Positions 10,190 through 20,492 of a stretch of 64,000 nucleotides of DNA are shown one piece after another (the stretch's first letter is position 1; each line of letters begins with the position of its first letter). This stretch comes from Agarophyton chilense (lineage: Eukaryota; Rhodophyta; Florideophyceae; Gracilariales; Gracilariaceae), in assembly GCA_030374765.1 (NCBI GenBank), contig JARGXX010000068.1, positions 2,418,001 through 2,482,000 on the forward strand. Direction: 5' to 3'. The position numbers and the translations under genes are program-made. A model generated the notes under the pieces. The model saw only the letters and a list, made by a program, of their open reading frames with translations, ran no database searches and was not told the origin of the DNA.

Positions 10190-11893
10190 ATGTCCCATAC
10201 ATTACAAACACCGTCTTTGTTTCTGAAGGCAAAAGTCATCCGTGCGGTCCTTCTGGTGTTCTCCACATTGTTGATTGTGATATACTTCAAACCCATTCCG
10301 CTTTCACTGAGAACTTTTCCTGTAGCGCTCGGCAGGCGTTCATATCGAGGCCGCCCATCTATTTTGCTACCGAATCACACATGTATTGGAACGTTTTCTA
10401 GTGCAACGTCCGAATTCTCAGACAAAGGCTTTCCCGATGCTCTCCTGCGTGACGCGTATCTAGATCTTCGCCTAGCGTCTCAACGCGATGCGCGTCACAG
10501 ACATGGTACACTTGCGACACAGCGAATCATGGTTGCGGTGACGCTTCACCTTTCGGTACAAATACAGACGAAGAATGTAACAGTGAGGGTGCGAAACGCA
10601 GCAGGATTGAAGGCTTTTGTGGATGACGTTCGAGAAATCGAGTCACACAGCAAAGGGAGTGAGTTTGAGTATGTGCCGGGTAAAACTACCACACGAGGGT
10701 TTGAAGTGTACGAATGGCAGTTGATTGTTACATTGCAGGCGAAAAATAACAGTTCGGATTTTGAAGAGTATGTTCGAAGTTTGGCAGATGACGCTCGAAG
10801 CGGTATAGACTTGGAGATTCCGCTGGAGCGATTTGACGGGAAAAAGCTGTGGTTCAGACCCAAATTTGCGTTTGGATGCGTGTTTGGGTGGGATGCTGCA
10901 GCGGTGATGAGCGCTCACGCCGCAAGCAGTGGCAGTGATTCATCGGCCGTGCTGTTCTGTGCCAACTCTCTATCTGGAAGAAAGAAAGAGCAAGACAGCT
11001 TTCACGGCGAGATTGCCCACTGGGCGGCTCGGTCTCTGCAGGGCGTTGTGCGCTTCGACGCGGTGGTGCTGCCGATTATCGTGGATCGATCAATGTCGGA
11101 ATGTAGTACGGACGACAAGGGTTGCATGAGAGAAGCGTCAAGACTGAACAGAAAGTTGTTTGAAAGGGTTAGCGACAACGTGGTTGCCGAGCTGGACAAG
11201 ATCGGGGTTGAGGACGAAGTGTACAAGCAAATCGTACTGATTCCATTTTGCCGACTTGGCACACACGCGACGGGGATGGAAAGAAGGGACGCATGCAGCG
11301 CTTCGCAACGGTACGGGCAGATGCACAATACGCTGATGCCGTACGCGCTGCTAGGCAAGTTCTACAAGTGGGCCACGCTGTACGACCTGGATGAGTACAT
11401 CGCCATGACGGACGGGAAGGGGCCGATGCAGCATACGCAGCGCGTCCGCGCGGGGGCGCTTTTCGACGACATGCTCCGCGAAAGCGAACACATGACTAAA
11501 GCGGCGTTCACGATTGCGTGGCTCAACTTTCAAATCCTTCGGCGCGACGTGAGCAGCATCACACACGAGGTACTGCGCGGTCGCAGCCAGACGTTGGTGC
11601 CCGCCGCGTCGATGCCATCGTCGCCTTCCACGCCGTCGCCTTCCACGCCGTCGACGTCCGAGTGCTATGACACGCAGCGCGTGCCCACCGGCAAGGCCGT
11701 TGTGCGGCGCGACGTGGGTCTGGGATTCACGGTGCATCAACCGCTGGTGCACTTGCGCGCGCGCCACCTGGCGCACGTCAAGTGGCAGGTGAGCTGCCGC
11801 TCCGAGCGCGTGCGCGTATGGCACGCGCGTCTGTTCCACAACCCACTGGGCGCGTGCATGTACCAACGGTACATAAGTAAACCACAAACGTAG
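10190..11893 (+). CDS. GT92-like (DUF23) glycosyltransferase, type II membrane protein
   Basis: 567 residues from an ATG at 10190. Residues about 19-36 form one hydrophobic segment (AVLLVFSTLLIVIYF) behind a short basic N-terminus, the signal-anchor layout of Golgi glycosyltransferases. The catalytic part fits family GT92: a Gln-containing helix (YGQMHNTLMPYALLGKFYKW) leads straight into LYDLDEYIAM, the DxD-like metal site. Near the C-terminus are VHQPLVH and WHARLFHNP, like the His-rich end of GT92. By family, it would add a sugar (galactose in known GT92 members) to a glycan in the Golgi lumen; the substrate is not inferable. A Ser/Pro/Thr tract at about residues 478-492 comes from a 15-bp direct repeat (11621-11650). 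The gene is intronless. Family call likely, exact function unknown. Confidence 0.72.
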   Translation: MSHTLQTPSLFLKAKVIRAVLLVFSTLLIVIYFKPIPLSLRTFPVALGRRSYRGRPSILLPNHTCIGTFSSATSEFSDKGFPDALLRDAYLDLRLASQRDARHRHGTLATQRIMVAVTLHLSVQIQTKNVTVRVRNAAGLKAFVDDVREIESHSKGSEFEYVPGKTTTRGFEVYEWQLIVTLQAKNNSSDFEEYVRSLADDARSGIDLEIPLERFDGKKLWFRPKFAFGCVFGWDAAAVMSAHAASSGSDSSAVLFCANSLSGRKKEQDSFHGEIAHWAARSLQGVVRFDAVVLPIIVDRSMSECSTDDKGCMREASRLNRKLFERVSDNVVAELDKIGVEDEVYKQIVLIPFCRLGTHATGMERRDACSASQRYGQMHNTLMPYALLGKFYKWATLYDLDEYIAMTDGKGPMQHTQRVRAGALFDDMLRESEHMTKAAFTIAWLNFQILRRDVSSITHEVLRGRSQTLVPAASMPSSPSTPSPSTPSTSECYDTQRVPTGKAVVRRDVGLGFTVHQPLVHLRARHLAHVKWQVSCRSERVRVWHARLFHNPLGACMYQRYISKPQT

Positions 11894-12341
11894 CTTTAGT
11901 GCATACACACACGTCGCCACTGTTGCCTACATGCACACAACTACAACTGCACACGTGGTACACCATCCACAGCTGTGTACGCTGGCGCGCCAACCGTAAG
12001 CCGCAAGCTGTAAGGCGTACCAACTTTTGCATGGCGCGATCTGCGTGTGCGCGCCCCCACCCCTGCGATCGCGCGCCGCTCCGCTGCGCTGTGTGGCAGA
12101 AGCGCTCAGCCCAGCAGAGGCTGCGTAGCAAAACTTCGCTCCGCATCGCCCCGCATCGCCTCCCATTTCCGCCCATCGCCCTGAATCGCTTCTAACGCTC
12201 CCGCGCGCGTCGCCGCTGCATCCCCGCACGCATCATCCCCGTCTCCGCCCGCCCACCGCCTTTCTTCGCACCCCCCGTCGTCGTCCCGTACCCACGCTCC
12301 GCGCTTTGTTCCGCTCCTCGCGCCTCCGTCGCCCCTCCCTC
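11894..12341. promoter_or_regulatory. Intergenic region and likely ATP1 promoter/5' UTR
   Basis: 448 bp between the GT92-like stop and the ATP1 start. From about 12060 it is very C-rich on the plus strand, with several CATCGCC-type repeats at 12140-12190 and pyrimidine tracts up to the ATG. There is no clear TATA box. No gene is supported; frames on both strands here are low-complexity. Confidence 0.45.
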
Positions 12342-13997
12342 ATGTCTCCGGCCGTCATGCGTTCCGTTTTGGCCGGCGTGCGCGCCGCCACTCGCTCTGT
12401 CCGCGCCCCTGTTGCCTTCCGTGCCGTTCCGATCGCCGCCATACGCACATCCGCCCCCTCGTCGGCCGCCATGGATCCCGCAGAGGTGTCGTCCATCATC
12501 GAGGATCGAATCATCAACTATCAACAGAAGATCGAGCTCGATGAGGTTGGCAGGGTGCTCTCCATTGGCGATGGTATTGCGCGTGTCTACGGCCTCAACA
12601 ATTGCAAGGCCGGCGAAATGGTTGAATTTGAGTCCGGTCTCAAGGGCATGGCCCTCAACCTCGAGGTCGGCAACTGTGGTATTGTCGTCTTCGGCAATGA
12701 TCGCGAAATCTCCGAGGGGCAGACCTGCCGTCGTACCGGAGCTATCGTTGATGTTCCCGTGGGCGAGGGTATGCTTGGTCGCGTCGTCGACGCCCTTGGA
12801 AACCCAATTGACGGAAAGGGTCCCATCACCAACGTTACCCGTGAACGTGTTGAGGTCAAGGCTCCCGGCATCATGCCGCGTATGGGTGTCCACGAGCCCA
12901 TGCAGACCGGTCTCAAGGCTGTTGATGCCCTTGTCCCCATCGGTCGTGGTCAGCGTGAACTCATAATTGGAGATCGCCAGACCGGAAAGACCGCCGTCGC
13001 CTTGGATACTATCCTCAACCAGAAAGTCAACTTTGACAGTGGTGACGTCGACAAGCAGTTGTACTGTGTGTATGTCGCCGTCGGTCAGAAGCGATCCACC
13101 GTTGCTCAGCTTGCCAAGACTCTAGAGGAGGCGGGTGCCCTCAAGTATTCTATCATTGTCGCCGCTACCGCATCCGATGCCGCCCCGCTTCAGTTCCTTG
13201 CCCCATACTCGGGATGTGCAATTGGCGAGTATTTCCGTGACAATGGCAAACATGCGCTTATCATTTACGACGATCTGTCTAAGCAGGCCGTCGCGTATCG
13301 GCAGATGTCCTTGCTTCTTCGCCGACCCCCAGGTCGTGAGGCCTACCCTGGTGATATTTTCTATCTTCATTCACGTTTGTTGGAGCGAGCTGCAAAGATG
13401 AACAAGGACGTCGGTGGTGGCTCTCTCACCGCTTTGCCCATCATTGAGACCCAGGCCGGGGATGTGTCTGCGTACGTGCCCACCAATGTGATTTCAATTA
13501 CCGATGGTCAGGTGTTTTTGGAAACTGAACTCTTCTACAAGGGCCAACGACCGGCCATTAACGTTGGTCTCTCCGTGTCTCGAGTGGGTTCTGCCGCCCA
13601 GATGAAGGCTATGAAGCAAGTGGCTGGTTCAATGAAGCTTGAGTTGGCTCAACACAGAGAAGTGGCTGCCTTTGCTCAGTTCGGCTCAGATCTTGATGCC
13701 TCAACCCAACAAATGCTTAACCGCGGTGATCGCTTGAACGAGTTGTTGAAGCAAGATCAATTCGTGCCGATGCCCCCTGAGGAGCAAGTGGTCACCTTGT
13801 ATGCTGGTGTGCGTGGATTCCTTGACAAGATGCCCGTCGGTAAGATTAAGGAATTCGAAGCAGCCTACTTGAAGTACATGCGTGCCAATCATGCTGCATT
13901 ACTCTCTACCATCAGAAAGGAAGGCAGCGTGTCTGACGCCACAGATGGTGCTCTGAAGAATGCACTCACCACGTTTTTGGACACATTTGAAGCTTAG
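12342..13997 (+). CDS. ATP1: Mitochondrial F1Fo ATP synthase subunit alpha, nuclear-encoded
   Basis: 551 residues from the ATG at 12342; an earlier in-frame non-ATG extension is not needed. The first ~40 residues are rich in Arg, Ala, Ser and Val without acidic residues, a mitochondrial transit peptide. The mature protein follows the family end to end: [21 protein letters not shown], the Walker A site GDRQTGKT, and the alpha signature around [30 protein letters not shown]. It ends with the usual helical domain. Alpha and beta alternate in the F1 head; alpha holds non-catalytic nucleotide sites and the arginine finger. The length is normal and no intron is needed. The gene lies in the nuclear part of the genome, judging from its presequence and neighbours, which fits red algae, whose mitochondrial genomes lack atp1. 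Its stop overlaps the stop of a convergent small ORF. Confidence 0.97.
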   Translation: MSPAVMRSVLAGVRAATRSVRAPVAFRAVPIAAIRTSAPSSAAMDPAEVSSIIEDRIINYQQKIELDEVGRVLSIGDGIARVYGLNNCKAGEMVEFESGLKGMALNLEVGNCGIVVFGNDREISEGQTCRRTGAIVDVPVGEGMLGRVVDALGNPIDGKGPITNVTRERVEVKAPGIMPRMGVHEPMQTGLKAVDALVPIGRGQRELIIGDRQTGKTAVALDTILNQKVNFDSGDVDKQLYCVYVAVGQKRSTVAQLAKTLEEAGALKYSIIVAATASDAAPLQFLAPYSGCAIGEYFRDNGKHALIIYDDLSKQAVAYRQMSLLLRRPPGREAYPGDIFYLHSRLLERAAKMNKDVGGGSLTALPIIETQAGDVSAYVPTNVISITDGQVFLETELFYKGQRPAINVGLSVSRVGSAAQMKAMKQVAGSMKLELAQHREVAAFAQFGSDLDASTQQMLNRGDRLNELLKQDQFVPMPPEEQVVTLYAGVRGFLDKMPVGKIKEFEAAYLKYMRANHAALLSTIRKEGSVSDATDGALKNALTTFLDTFEA

Positions 13998-14266
13998 ATA
14001 CTTCTCCCAATGCCCTTTGTTTTGACCAGGAGTTCAATATTTTCTTGTAGTTGCCACCGCAGTAAACGTTCGGGTATTGGAGAAACCGGCTTGTAATAGT
14101 GGCAACGTTTTGCCGATACAGCCTGCGCATCCGTCAAGTCGACATAGATAAAGTCCGAGCCGAAGCGTCGCTGGTTTTGTGCCATGTGTACAAAACCTCT
14201 TCCTTTCTTACTCTTTCTCTCCAATTTGAATGTATTTGCGTCAACTAGACTCGCTGAACGTGACAT
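13994..14266 (-). CDS. Small basic hypothetical protein, convergent with ATP1
   Basis: 90 residues with an ATG start at 14266. Its stop (13994-13996) overlaps the ATP1 stop by two bases. I do not recognise it. It is basic at the N-terminus ([12 protein letters not shown]), with [12 protein letters not shown] in the middle and a basic-amphipathic C-terminal half ([15 protein letters not shown]). It has no membrane segment or clear signal peptide. The composition looks protein-like and no sense gene overlaps it, so it may be real or the last exon of a longer gene. Overlapping 3' ends would make antisense transcripts with ATP1. Confidence 0.4.
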   Translation of the reverse strand: MSRSASLVDANTFKLERKSKKGRGFVHMAQNQRRFGSDFIYVDLTDAQAVSAKRCHYYKPVSPIPERLLRWQLQENIELLVKTKGIGRSI

Positions 14267-15443
14267 TCTGAGATTGCAGATTTGTTGTAGCGCAAAAAAT
14301 CCGTGTAGGTAAGAATTGTAGAATTGGAAGCTTACGTTAAATGTGGCGCATGTTTTATAGATCGCCCGCGTTGCAGTTCACTTTTCCAGTGAGCGTTCCC
14401 GAAGGACACATGGATCTTTTGGGTGGGCGTAATTCTGTACATCTATGTATGTACACAGTGGATGATAGCTCATCACTACTTTCTCCAAATTACGGTTCTC
14501 TCAACAGAAAGGTTACTGTATCCTCTCATATCCACGGTTCATAATATCTACTGTGCTACTCGTCCAGGCTTTCGCAGCCTAATACAGTATGACGGCTTTA
14601 ACCAAATGTCTCACCAGTCAGGGCAGGAACAAAGTCTTGCACATAAATCCTTCTTTATGCAGCAGTTGGAATCTCTTAGAGGAAAACGGTCACACAAGTC
14701 CACTCTCTTCTTACAGCATACGATTGGGGAAATAGGGCGACCCTCTGCGAGGATGGACCTAACTTGAAAGGCTTAAAGATATCAAATTTATAGAGAGTAA
14801 TGTGCGAACCACACCACCACTGTTTATCAAAGCAGAGAAGTGTGAAAGGGCCAACTTTACTCCATAATTGTTGATTTGCGCAAGTAGCGACTTCGAAATA
14901 GAAACAAACGCGACTTGAGGTTTCTGAAGTGCGAGTCACGGTAGGTGACTACATCTTCGTTACACGCCGCTCAATCACCTTCTCACACAAACCAATAGAA
15001 ATCGGCTTCTTTGTCTCTTATTCCATCTATACTAGGTATCGGTGTGGTTGTTTCACTGTTTGATTTAATCCAGAGGACTTGATGAGCATTCTGTGATCGA
15101 CGAGACGGCGATCAGAGTTGAATGATACACGTCAACACACGAGTCTCAACATCATCTATTCGTTCGTTAACCGAGATGGTGAGCCAGAAATAGGGGGGGG
15201 GGGCGGGAGGACTGGCAGCACGCAAAACTTTCTCGCAGTGTCGGTTATGATAGCCTGGCGCTTTCGTTCCAAGTGATATTGTAGCCAAAGAAAATGAAGT
15301 TCATTCTGATATCCAGGGTTTTATGGTTTGCTGTCTGATACAATGTAGAGGCTGATGCATCGCAGGAACCTTAAACTCGAGAGCTTCTCTAGCTTCACCC
15401 CCTACCCCCCGCCAAGGGCGGAACAAACGCGACTTCAGAATCG
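14267..15443. other. Intergenic, no gene supported
   Basis: Nothing convincing. Plus-strand frames at 14341-14767 lack motifs. An 11-base G run lies at 15193-15203. The right end holds the promoter of the secreted Cys-rich gene. Confidence 0.5.
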
Positions 15444-15451
15444 TATAAATA
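15444..15451 (+). promoter_or_regulatory. TATA box of the secreted Cys-rich gene
   Basis: TATAAATA, 138 bp before the ATG at 15582. A similar TATA-like site lies 131 bp before the start of the other secreted Cys-rich gene at 49821. Confidence 0.55.
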
Positions 15452-15581
15452 CGGGTTGGCAGAGCGACGAACTCTTTGCTCCTTGTGTTTGTTCGTTGTT
15501 TTCTCCTGGTTACACTCAACTTCACCGAGAAGCATTCGCCTCTTGAAAAACGTTACCTTGGTCTGCTTTGTTACTCTTAAC

Positions 15582-16160
15582 ATGTCGCTCCTTCCGATAA
15601 TGATCAACGTGGCTGTGGCCATTGCGATCCTCAACGCCGCGGAAGTGCCCGCTCCGATTCGAATTCCTGAGTCAGTCCTTAAAAGACCACTCTGCGATGC
15701 GAAAATTTGTTTCAACGGATCGTATACAGGTTCTTTGTGCGAGGAGACCCGTGTCACTTCTTGCACTGAGTGGATTCGAAGGAGTTTTCTGTCCCAGTTC
15801 ATGGACAAACCTCCCGCACCGGCGCAATGCTTCGGCAATGTCGATTTAGACCCAGATGAGAGACATGAGTGTTGTACTAAAACCGGATTGAGATGCGCTG
15901 TGGCAGGTGAAACGTGTTTGTTTGAAACAGCCAGCAGGATTCACGTCATTCAATGTTCATCTGGGTTCTTCTGCGATATCCATGGGCCTGCGAGTACCAA
16001 TACGTGCCGTTCTGTGAAAATGCTCCCTGCTTGTGATCGGAACTACTGCAAAGACAAGCCGCTGAAACTTTGTCAAAAGGAGGATATGTTCCATAGTTGC
16101 CGGTCGTTTCTCAAAGTGTTAGCACGCCTGGATCTCATAAGTGAAATAATTCATAAGTGA
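15582..16160 (+). CDS. Secreted Cys-rich protein, function unknown
   Basis: 192 residues from the ATG at 15582, the first in-frame ATG downstream of the TATA box. Residues about 1-20 (MSLLPIMINVAVAIAILNAA) form a signal peptide, probably cut near AEVPA. The mature part has many cysteines in paired spacing (CDAKICFNGSYTGSLC, ECCTKTGLRCAVAGETC, CSSGFFCD, CDRNYCKDKPLKLC), so it should be a disulfide-bonded extracellular or cell-wall protein. It has no membrane segment after the signal. I do not recognise a family, and it lacks the regular repeats of the protein at 49821. The reading frame is intact. The downstream gene (IPK1) is on the other strand. Confidence 0.7.
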   Translation: MSLLPIMINVAVAIAILNAAEVPAPIRIPESVLKRPLCDAKICFNGSYTGSLCEETRVTSCTEWIRRSFLSQFMDKPPAPAQCFGNVDLDPDERHECCTKTGLRCAVAGETCLFETASRIHVIQCSSGFFCDIHGPASTNTCRSVKMLPACDRNYCKDKPLKLCQKEDMFHSCRSFLKVLARLDLISEIIHK

Positions 16161-17101
16161 ATGGTTGGTTGCAAGACATTCCTGTTTGTGGCGCAAGCAG
16201 TTATAAAAGATATGAATCACCACCCATGGCGTGAATAGAATGATGTCTTGTCTTTGAGATGGTGGCACGCAAGCATATGCAGCATGCATGCTTTTCGATA
16301 CCTTGTGGAAATTGTGTGCTGTTGCATGAGGAAATCAATGTAAACGAAGACATTCAGCTCTCATTTGCTTATTCTTCCTCGCGAGTGTGTAACGTGCACC
16401 AAAGAGCCAAAATACCAACTGCCCCATGACGAGAATTCTTTAAATTTTGGCGATATTTGACACTGAGTTGGCGAACTTTTGTGTTTGATGTCCTGACCAA
16501 GCTGGAATTATCTGTTCCAGTGAAAATGATCACGTGCACGTCTTTGAAGCTGCTCTCAAGTCGTGTCCGCTCTGACTTACCATGACAGATGAATGCTTCA
16601 CACAGGATTGGCCTCGGCTGAATCAGTAGAAGCGCAGCAAAAAAGTAAGGATGAAGTTTTGCGTGCGATGTTACTTTGCTAACAGAAAGTGCGTCCGTCT
16701 CGAGACGCCTTGTCATTCTTAAAAAACGCAGATTGGCACGCTGTTCACAAACTCGAATTCGTATGACGTGAACATGTTTCCATTTCAGCTTCGCCGGAAG
16801 GGAGAACACATAAGAAGCGTTCGTACGCATTTTTCGAGTGGCATATGGAACCGTCATGAATCAGTGCTTCCATGCGAGTCTGGTGCGCATTGCGGTCCAA
16901 GTTTGTAGAATTTGCGGCAGAATAAATGTATACCCAGGTCCCCACCTGTTGCGCTTGGTGTGCTACGATGTTTTCGCCCTCGAATGGTTGCCCGGCTCAG
17001 CTGGATGCACTGCACCTTCAAAGAAAAAGACAACATAGGTTGGCATCCTGGGCTTTGTGTGGTGCCGAGAAACCGCATTGTTACACGTTCCACAGTTTGG
17101 G
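16161..17101. other. Intergenic; weak minus-strand ORF at 16369-16857
   Basis: The only sizeable frame is a minus-strand ORF of 162 residues with an ATG at 16857. It has basic composition and no motif or signal that I recognise. It could be a real small gene but is not supported beyond length. Confidence 0.3.
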
Positions 17102-18406
17102 TCATGTAACTTGTTGCTGACTCGCACCACTACAAGACGAAATCATGCTGCCCAGCATGGAAGCTCGTCTACGATCATCAACGCCCCACTTTCCAAGAAT
17201 CTTGGCAATGTGCTTCTCGTCAACGTCAATGACCCACAAATGCGCAAGCCAGCGCATGCCTTGCACTTCGACAATCATACTTTCAGGATTAATTTGTTGA
17301 ACATCATCAAGTTTACATAAGGCGATCATCATAGAACAGTCCTTCGCAGCCGCGGCCTGCAAAAACCCGGCAAGCAACTGCACAGAAACCGCAACGGGTA
17401 ACGCCTGCGCCGCCTTGACAGCCTTTGCGTGCTCGGCTGCGTTGTGTTGCTCGTGCGCTTGGCTTGATGATTTGTATGTGATATCTTCATAGTGAGCGAC
17501 AGATTGAACGGTGTATAAAGCGCGACGCACTAATTTTGTAGCCTGTTGCTGGCCTACGCGCCGAATGAGATTTCTCATAATTATTTCAGCGCCAATGTTG
17601 TCGATGAGATCGGCTGCTTGAATGGCCATGATTCCTTTTGCGCAGTGGTTGTCGAGCACAATGGCGTGCGCGGCAGCGCGCAGCTCAAGAAGATGATGGG
17701 CTGGATCGCACGGTTCACCAGATTGAAATATGCGCAGACCGCGAGAGTTTTCGGTGAGCAGACTGGAGATGGCGCTTGAAACCGTTGGAATATCATCGCT
17801 GAGAAGATGGGATGGGCTATACGGTCGATGTGGAACAGCTCCACTCTGGAGGAGATAATTCTTGATGTGATACGGCGGGCGAGTGTATTTCTCAAGCGTA
17901 ACGGCAACGTTGGGTGGTATGAGCTTGGATCGTGATAATAGGGCGGCCTTTGGCTTGATCTCAACAAGAGTTGTATTGGGACCAAAGTGAAATGCAATGT
18001 CAGGATACAGTGAGGCGGAGCGATTGTGCGGCGAGATATGAGAGGCGATTCGGCGATGAGAAGGTCGCAATGGGGTGGCGCGCTGAGAAAGCTGCTTGAT
18101 GTACGCAGGTGTTAAGGTGACGAGCTGGTGCGGGAGAAGATATTTAGAGAGATGACGACGAAAGAGAGCTTGAGGAATAGATGTGACGGACTGCAGCGGG
18201 GCGCGTGGATGGTTCTTGACGGCGTAGATGACGAGAACTTGTGGAGGTTCGCATGGGGAGTTAGAAAAGATGACCTTCTGGGCTCCCTCAATGCGATAGT
18301 TCCAGCGATGGGGAGGCGGCAAAACTTGGAGAGGGATGGGAAAGATGCGATTTTTGGGAGCTGATGGCTGGCGCTCACTGGATACGGAAGGGCGGAAGCA
18401 GGACAT
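17102..18406 (-). CDS. IPK1: Inositol-pentakisphosphate 2-kinase
   Basis: 434 residues from the ATG at 18406. The enzyme phosphorylates the 2-position of inositol pentakisphosphate to make phytate (IP6). Family marks in order: an N-terminal WNYRIEGAQKVIFS, the divergent Gly-loop of the N-lobe; the signature YPDIAFHFGPNTTLVEIKPK at about residues 137-156, containing the EIKPK box; RGLRIFQSGEP, which matches the N-x-LRIF-x-G motif; AAAKDCSMMIAL; and the C-terminal WVIDVDEKHIAKI, which holds the metal-binding Asp of the catalytic IDLD-type motif. The length fits plant and fungal IPK1. No intron is needed. The C-terminus beyond WGVDDR is short and Ser-rich. The upstream region is shared with a GC-rich stretch at 18.4-19.5 kb. 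Confidence 0.88.
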   Translation of the reverse strand: MSCFRPSVSSERQPSAPKNRIFPIPLQVLPPPHRWNYRIEGAQKVIFSNSPCEPPQVLVIYAVKNHPRAPLQSVTSIPQALFRRHLSKYLLPHQLVTLTPAYIKQLSQRATPLRPSHRRIASHISPHNRSASLYPDIAFHFGPNTTLVEIKPKAALLSRSKLIPPNVAVTLEKYTRPPYHIKNYLLQSGAVPHRPYSPSHLLSDDIPTVSSAISSLLTENSRGLRIFQSGEPCDPAHHLLELRAAAHAIVLDNHCAKGIMAIQAADLIDNIGAEIIMRNLIRRVGQQQATKLVRRALYTVQSVAHYEDITYKSSSQAHEQHNAAEHAKAVKAAQALPVAVSVQLLAGFLQAAAAKDCSMMIALCKLDDVQQINPESMIVEVQGMRWLAHLWVIDVDEKHIAKILGKWGVDDRRRASMLGSMISSCSGASQQQVT

Positions 18407-20492
18407 CGTGCGGAGTGAAGACCACTAGTAGGAGGACACTACGCACGCGGGCAGATGCGGATGCAAGTGCCGGAGAGACAAGGGGAAGTAAGGACAAAGG
18501 CGAAAATGGATGAAAGTCTGACGCGTGCGAGGCAGAATGCGGTGGAAAGCTGTTGGGAGAGTTGTCGAGGATGGGGTGTTGAGGGGAGATATTTGACAGA
18601 TGAAGTCCACTACAGTTTGGCAAGGACGAAGAAAAAAAAACAGCGATGTTCATGAGAAAAGCGTTAGAAAGCGCGACAAAGCCTTGGACAGAGAGTCACA
18701 TACATTCAAGCACGCAGCGTTGTGGGCAAACGGGACGGCACCGATACGAGAGAAAGCCGGCGGACGGCAGGCCGCGCACGGAGCAGCACGATAGTCGACG
18801 AGGGCGTGGCGCGCGGAGCGAGCGCGCTGACATTGAAAAGTGCGCTCGTACGAGATTTATGAGCATTTATGAGATTAAGCGTGTGTGCGCAGTGGCGGTT
18901 GGAGGCGCTTTAGCAAACGGCGGGTATGTGGGACGTGGTGGGGACGTGTACGCGCCTCGTGCTCGCTCCGCCTCGCGCCGCCTCGCGCGAGCGTGCGTGA
19001 CCGGGTGATTCGCTCGCCATGCGTGCGGCAGCGACGCTGTAGCGGCGAATGGATGTTTCTCCCCGGGCGCGGTGGACGGGGCGCGGCTTGCTCGTGAAGT
19101 ATCCCTCATACCTTTGGTAGCCTTCGTAGCTTGAGATGCGGCGTTGTCGGTGCTGCTGCCGACGGCGACGTCCGCGAGAGCGCGGCGTGCGTTGTGACGC
19201 CAATGGCGTGCTTCGCGCTCTGCGTGGCCGTCGACGTCTGGCTGGCGGCGTGGCTGCGCCGCGAACCGCTGCCGCAGTGGCCGGCTATTGGCAACGGCGT
19301 GACGTGCTGACTGGCGACGTTTGCGCAGCACGTGCGATGGCGGTGCTGAGAGACGAGCGCACTGGCCACCGTCGTCTTTGCCGCCGTCTTTGAAGCTTCT
19401 CCCACCGTGCTCCATACGTATGATGATAAGCGAAGGGTAGGTGCCAAACGCACACACCAGAGACGTGCGCGCATGTGGCCGCCGTTGTCATGGGCGAATA
19501 TGCCTTCTTTAAAACTCTCGCGCTTCCCCCCCCCATCTCCAGACAATCTCAATCTTCCTTCCGGACACAGCCTTGGTCATGGTGCACAGATCTTCCAGTC
19601 GTCGGCTGTCGCACGCGGGAGTTAGATGTTGTGCTATCTGACAAACCGTTCCGCAACAGCGCATTGCACGATAACCAAATCAAAGATCGCCAAACACCCA
19701 GATGCTTGCTCGAACGTGTTGCTCGTAGACATCGCGGAGCCGCACCAAGCAGCATAGTCAGTTTGTGACGCTTGTGATCATGCAGCGGCTGCTCGAGGCA
19801 CTCGCTGCCTATCGCGCTTCATCAACATGACACCTCCTGGAGAAAGGACTCTAATGTAACGTACGAGCTTCACGCGCATGCCATGTAGATACCGCCGCTC
19901 TTTTCGGCCAGCATAGTGTCCCCTTGAATCGCTCAGAACATGCGCTTTCAGTCTTGCTCAGCCTCAGAAATCTGAAACCCTTGTTGCATGAGCGCCAGAT
20001 GAGTGTCGACGAGATATCAACACCTTCATCCACAACCAATCTCGTCTGTTCTCTCCTTCCAGATTATAACAGCGTTCACGGGCTCTCCACGCAGAGTAAA
20101 TTCTAAGCTCGCTATAACATTAGATACAGGTGAACAACGACCAAAGCATGGGCATCATGCATATCTTGTCAACTGACATCACATGCTTCTCGCGCTGAAC
20201 CAATCTTCAAGACAACAACAAAAAGACTTCAAATATACATTAATAGCGCATGGAACCTGTAGGCCTTAGTGGTAGGTAACTTAACCTTATGAGTGGATCA
20301 AAGAGACAATTTACACTGGGCGCTTCTTCCCTGTCGAGGGAATTTCGTCCAAGCGGAATCAGAATTCAGCAATTCACACTGTGAATGTCATATCCGTTAA
20401 AGTAAGGGGGACATAATGCGTGTAGTTACAACCCAAGGGGACACAAGTAGTAGATATTTTGAGAGTACCAGTCCGGTAGATAGTGCAAAGAT
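18407..20492. other. Intergenic; GC-rich block 18.7-19.5 kb, gene content unclear
   Basis: At 18650-19550 the base composition becomes GC-rich and long frames open on both strands, including 18867-19457 and 19106-19552 minus and 18646-19008 plus. The longest minus frames do not start with ATG, and their translations are Ala/Arg/Ser/Thr-rich without motifs. I cannot choose a coding strand. It may be a promoter-like GC island for IPK1 or a gene not resolved by eye. 19.6-20.49 kb shows nothing. Confidence 0.35.

Noticed and set aside
12192-12893. Long minus-strand frames opposite ATP1 (also 11351-11920 opposite the GT92-like gene)
   Set aside because: They mirror strongly coding plus-strand genes and have low-complexity or motif-free translations; they are shadows of codon bias.
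18867-19457. Minus-strand 196-codon frame as a gene
   Set aside because: No ATG start, no motif, and equally long frames overlap it on the other strand.
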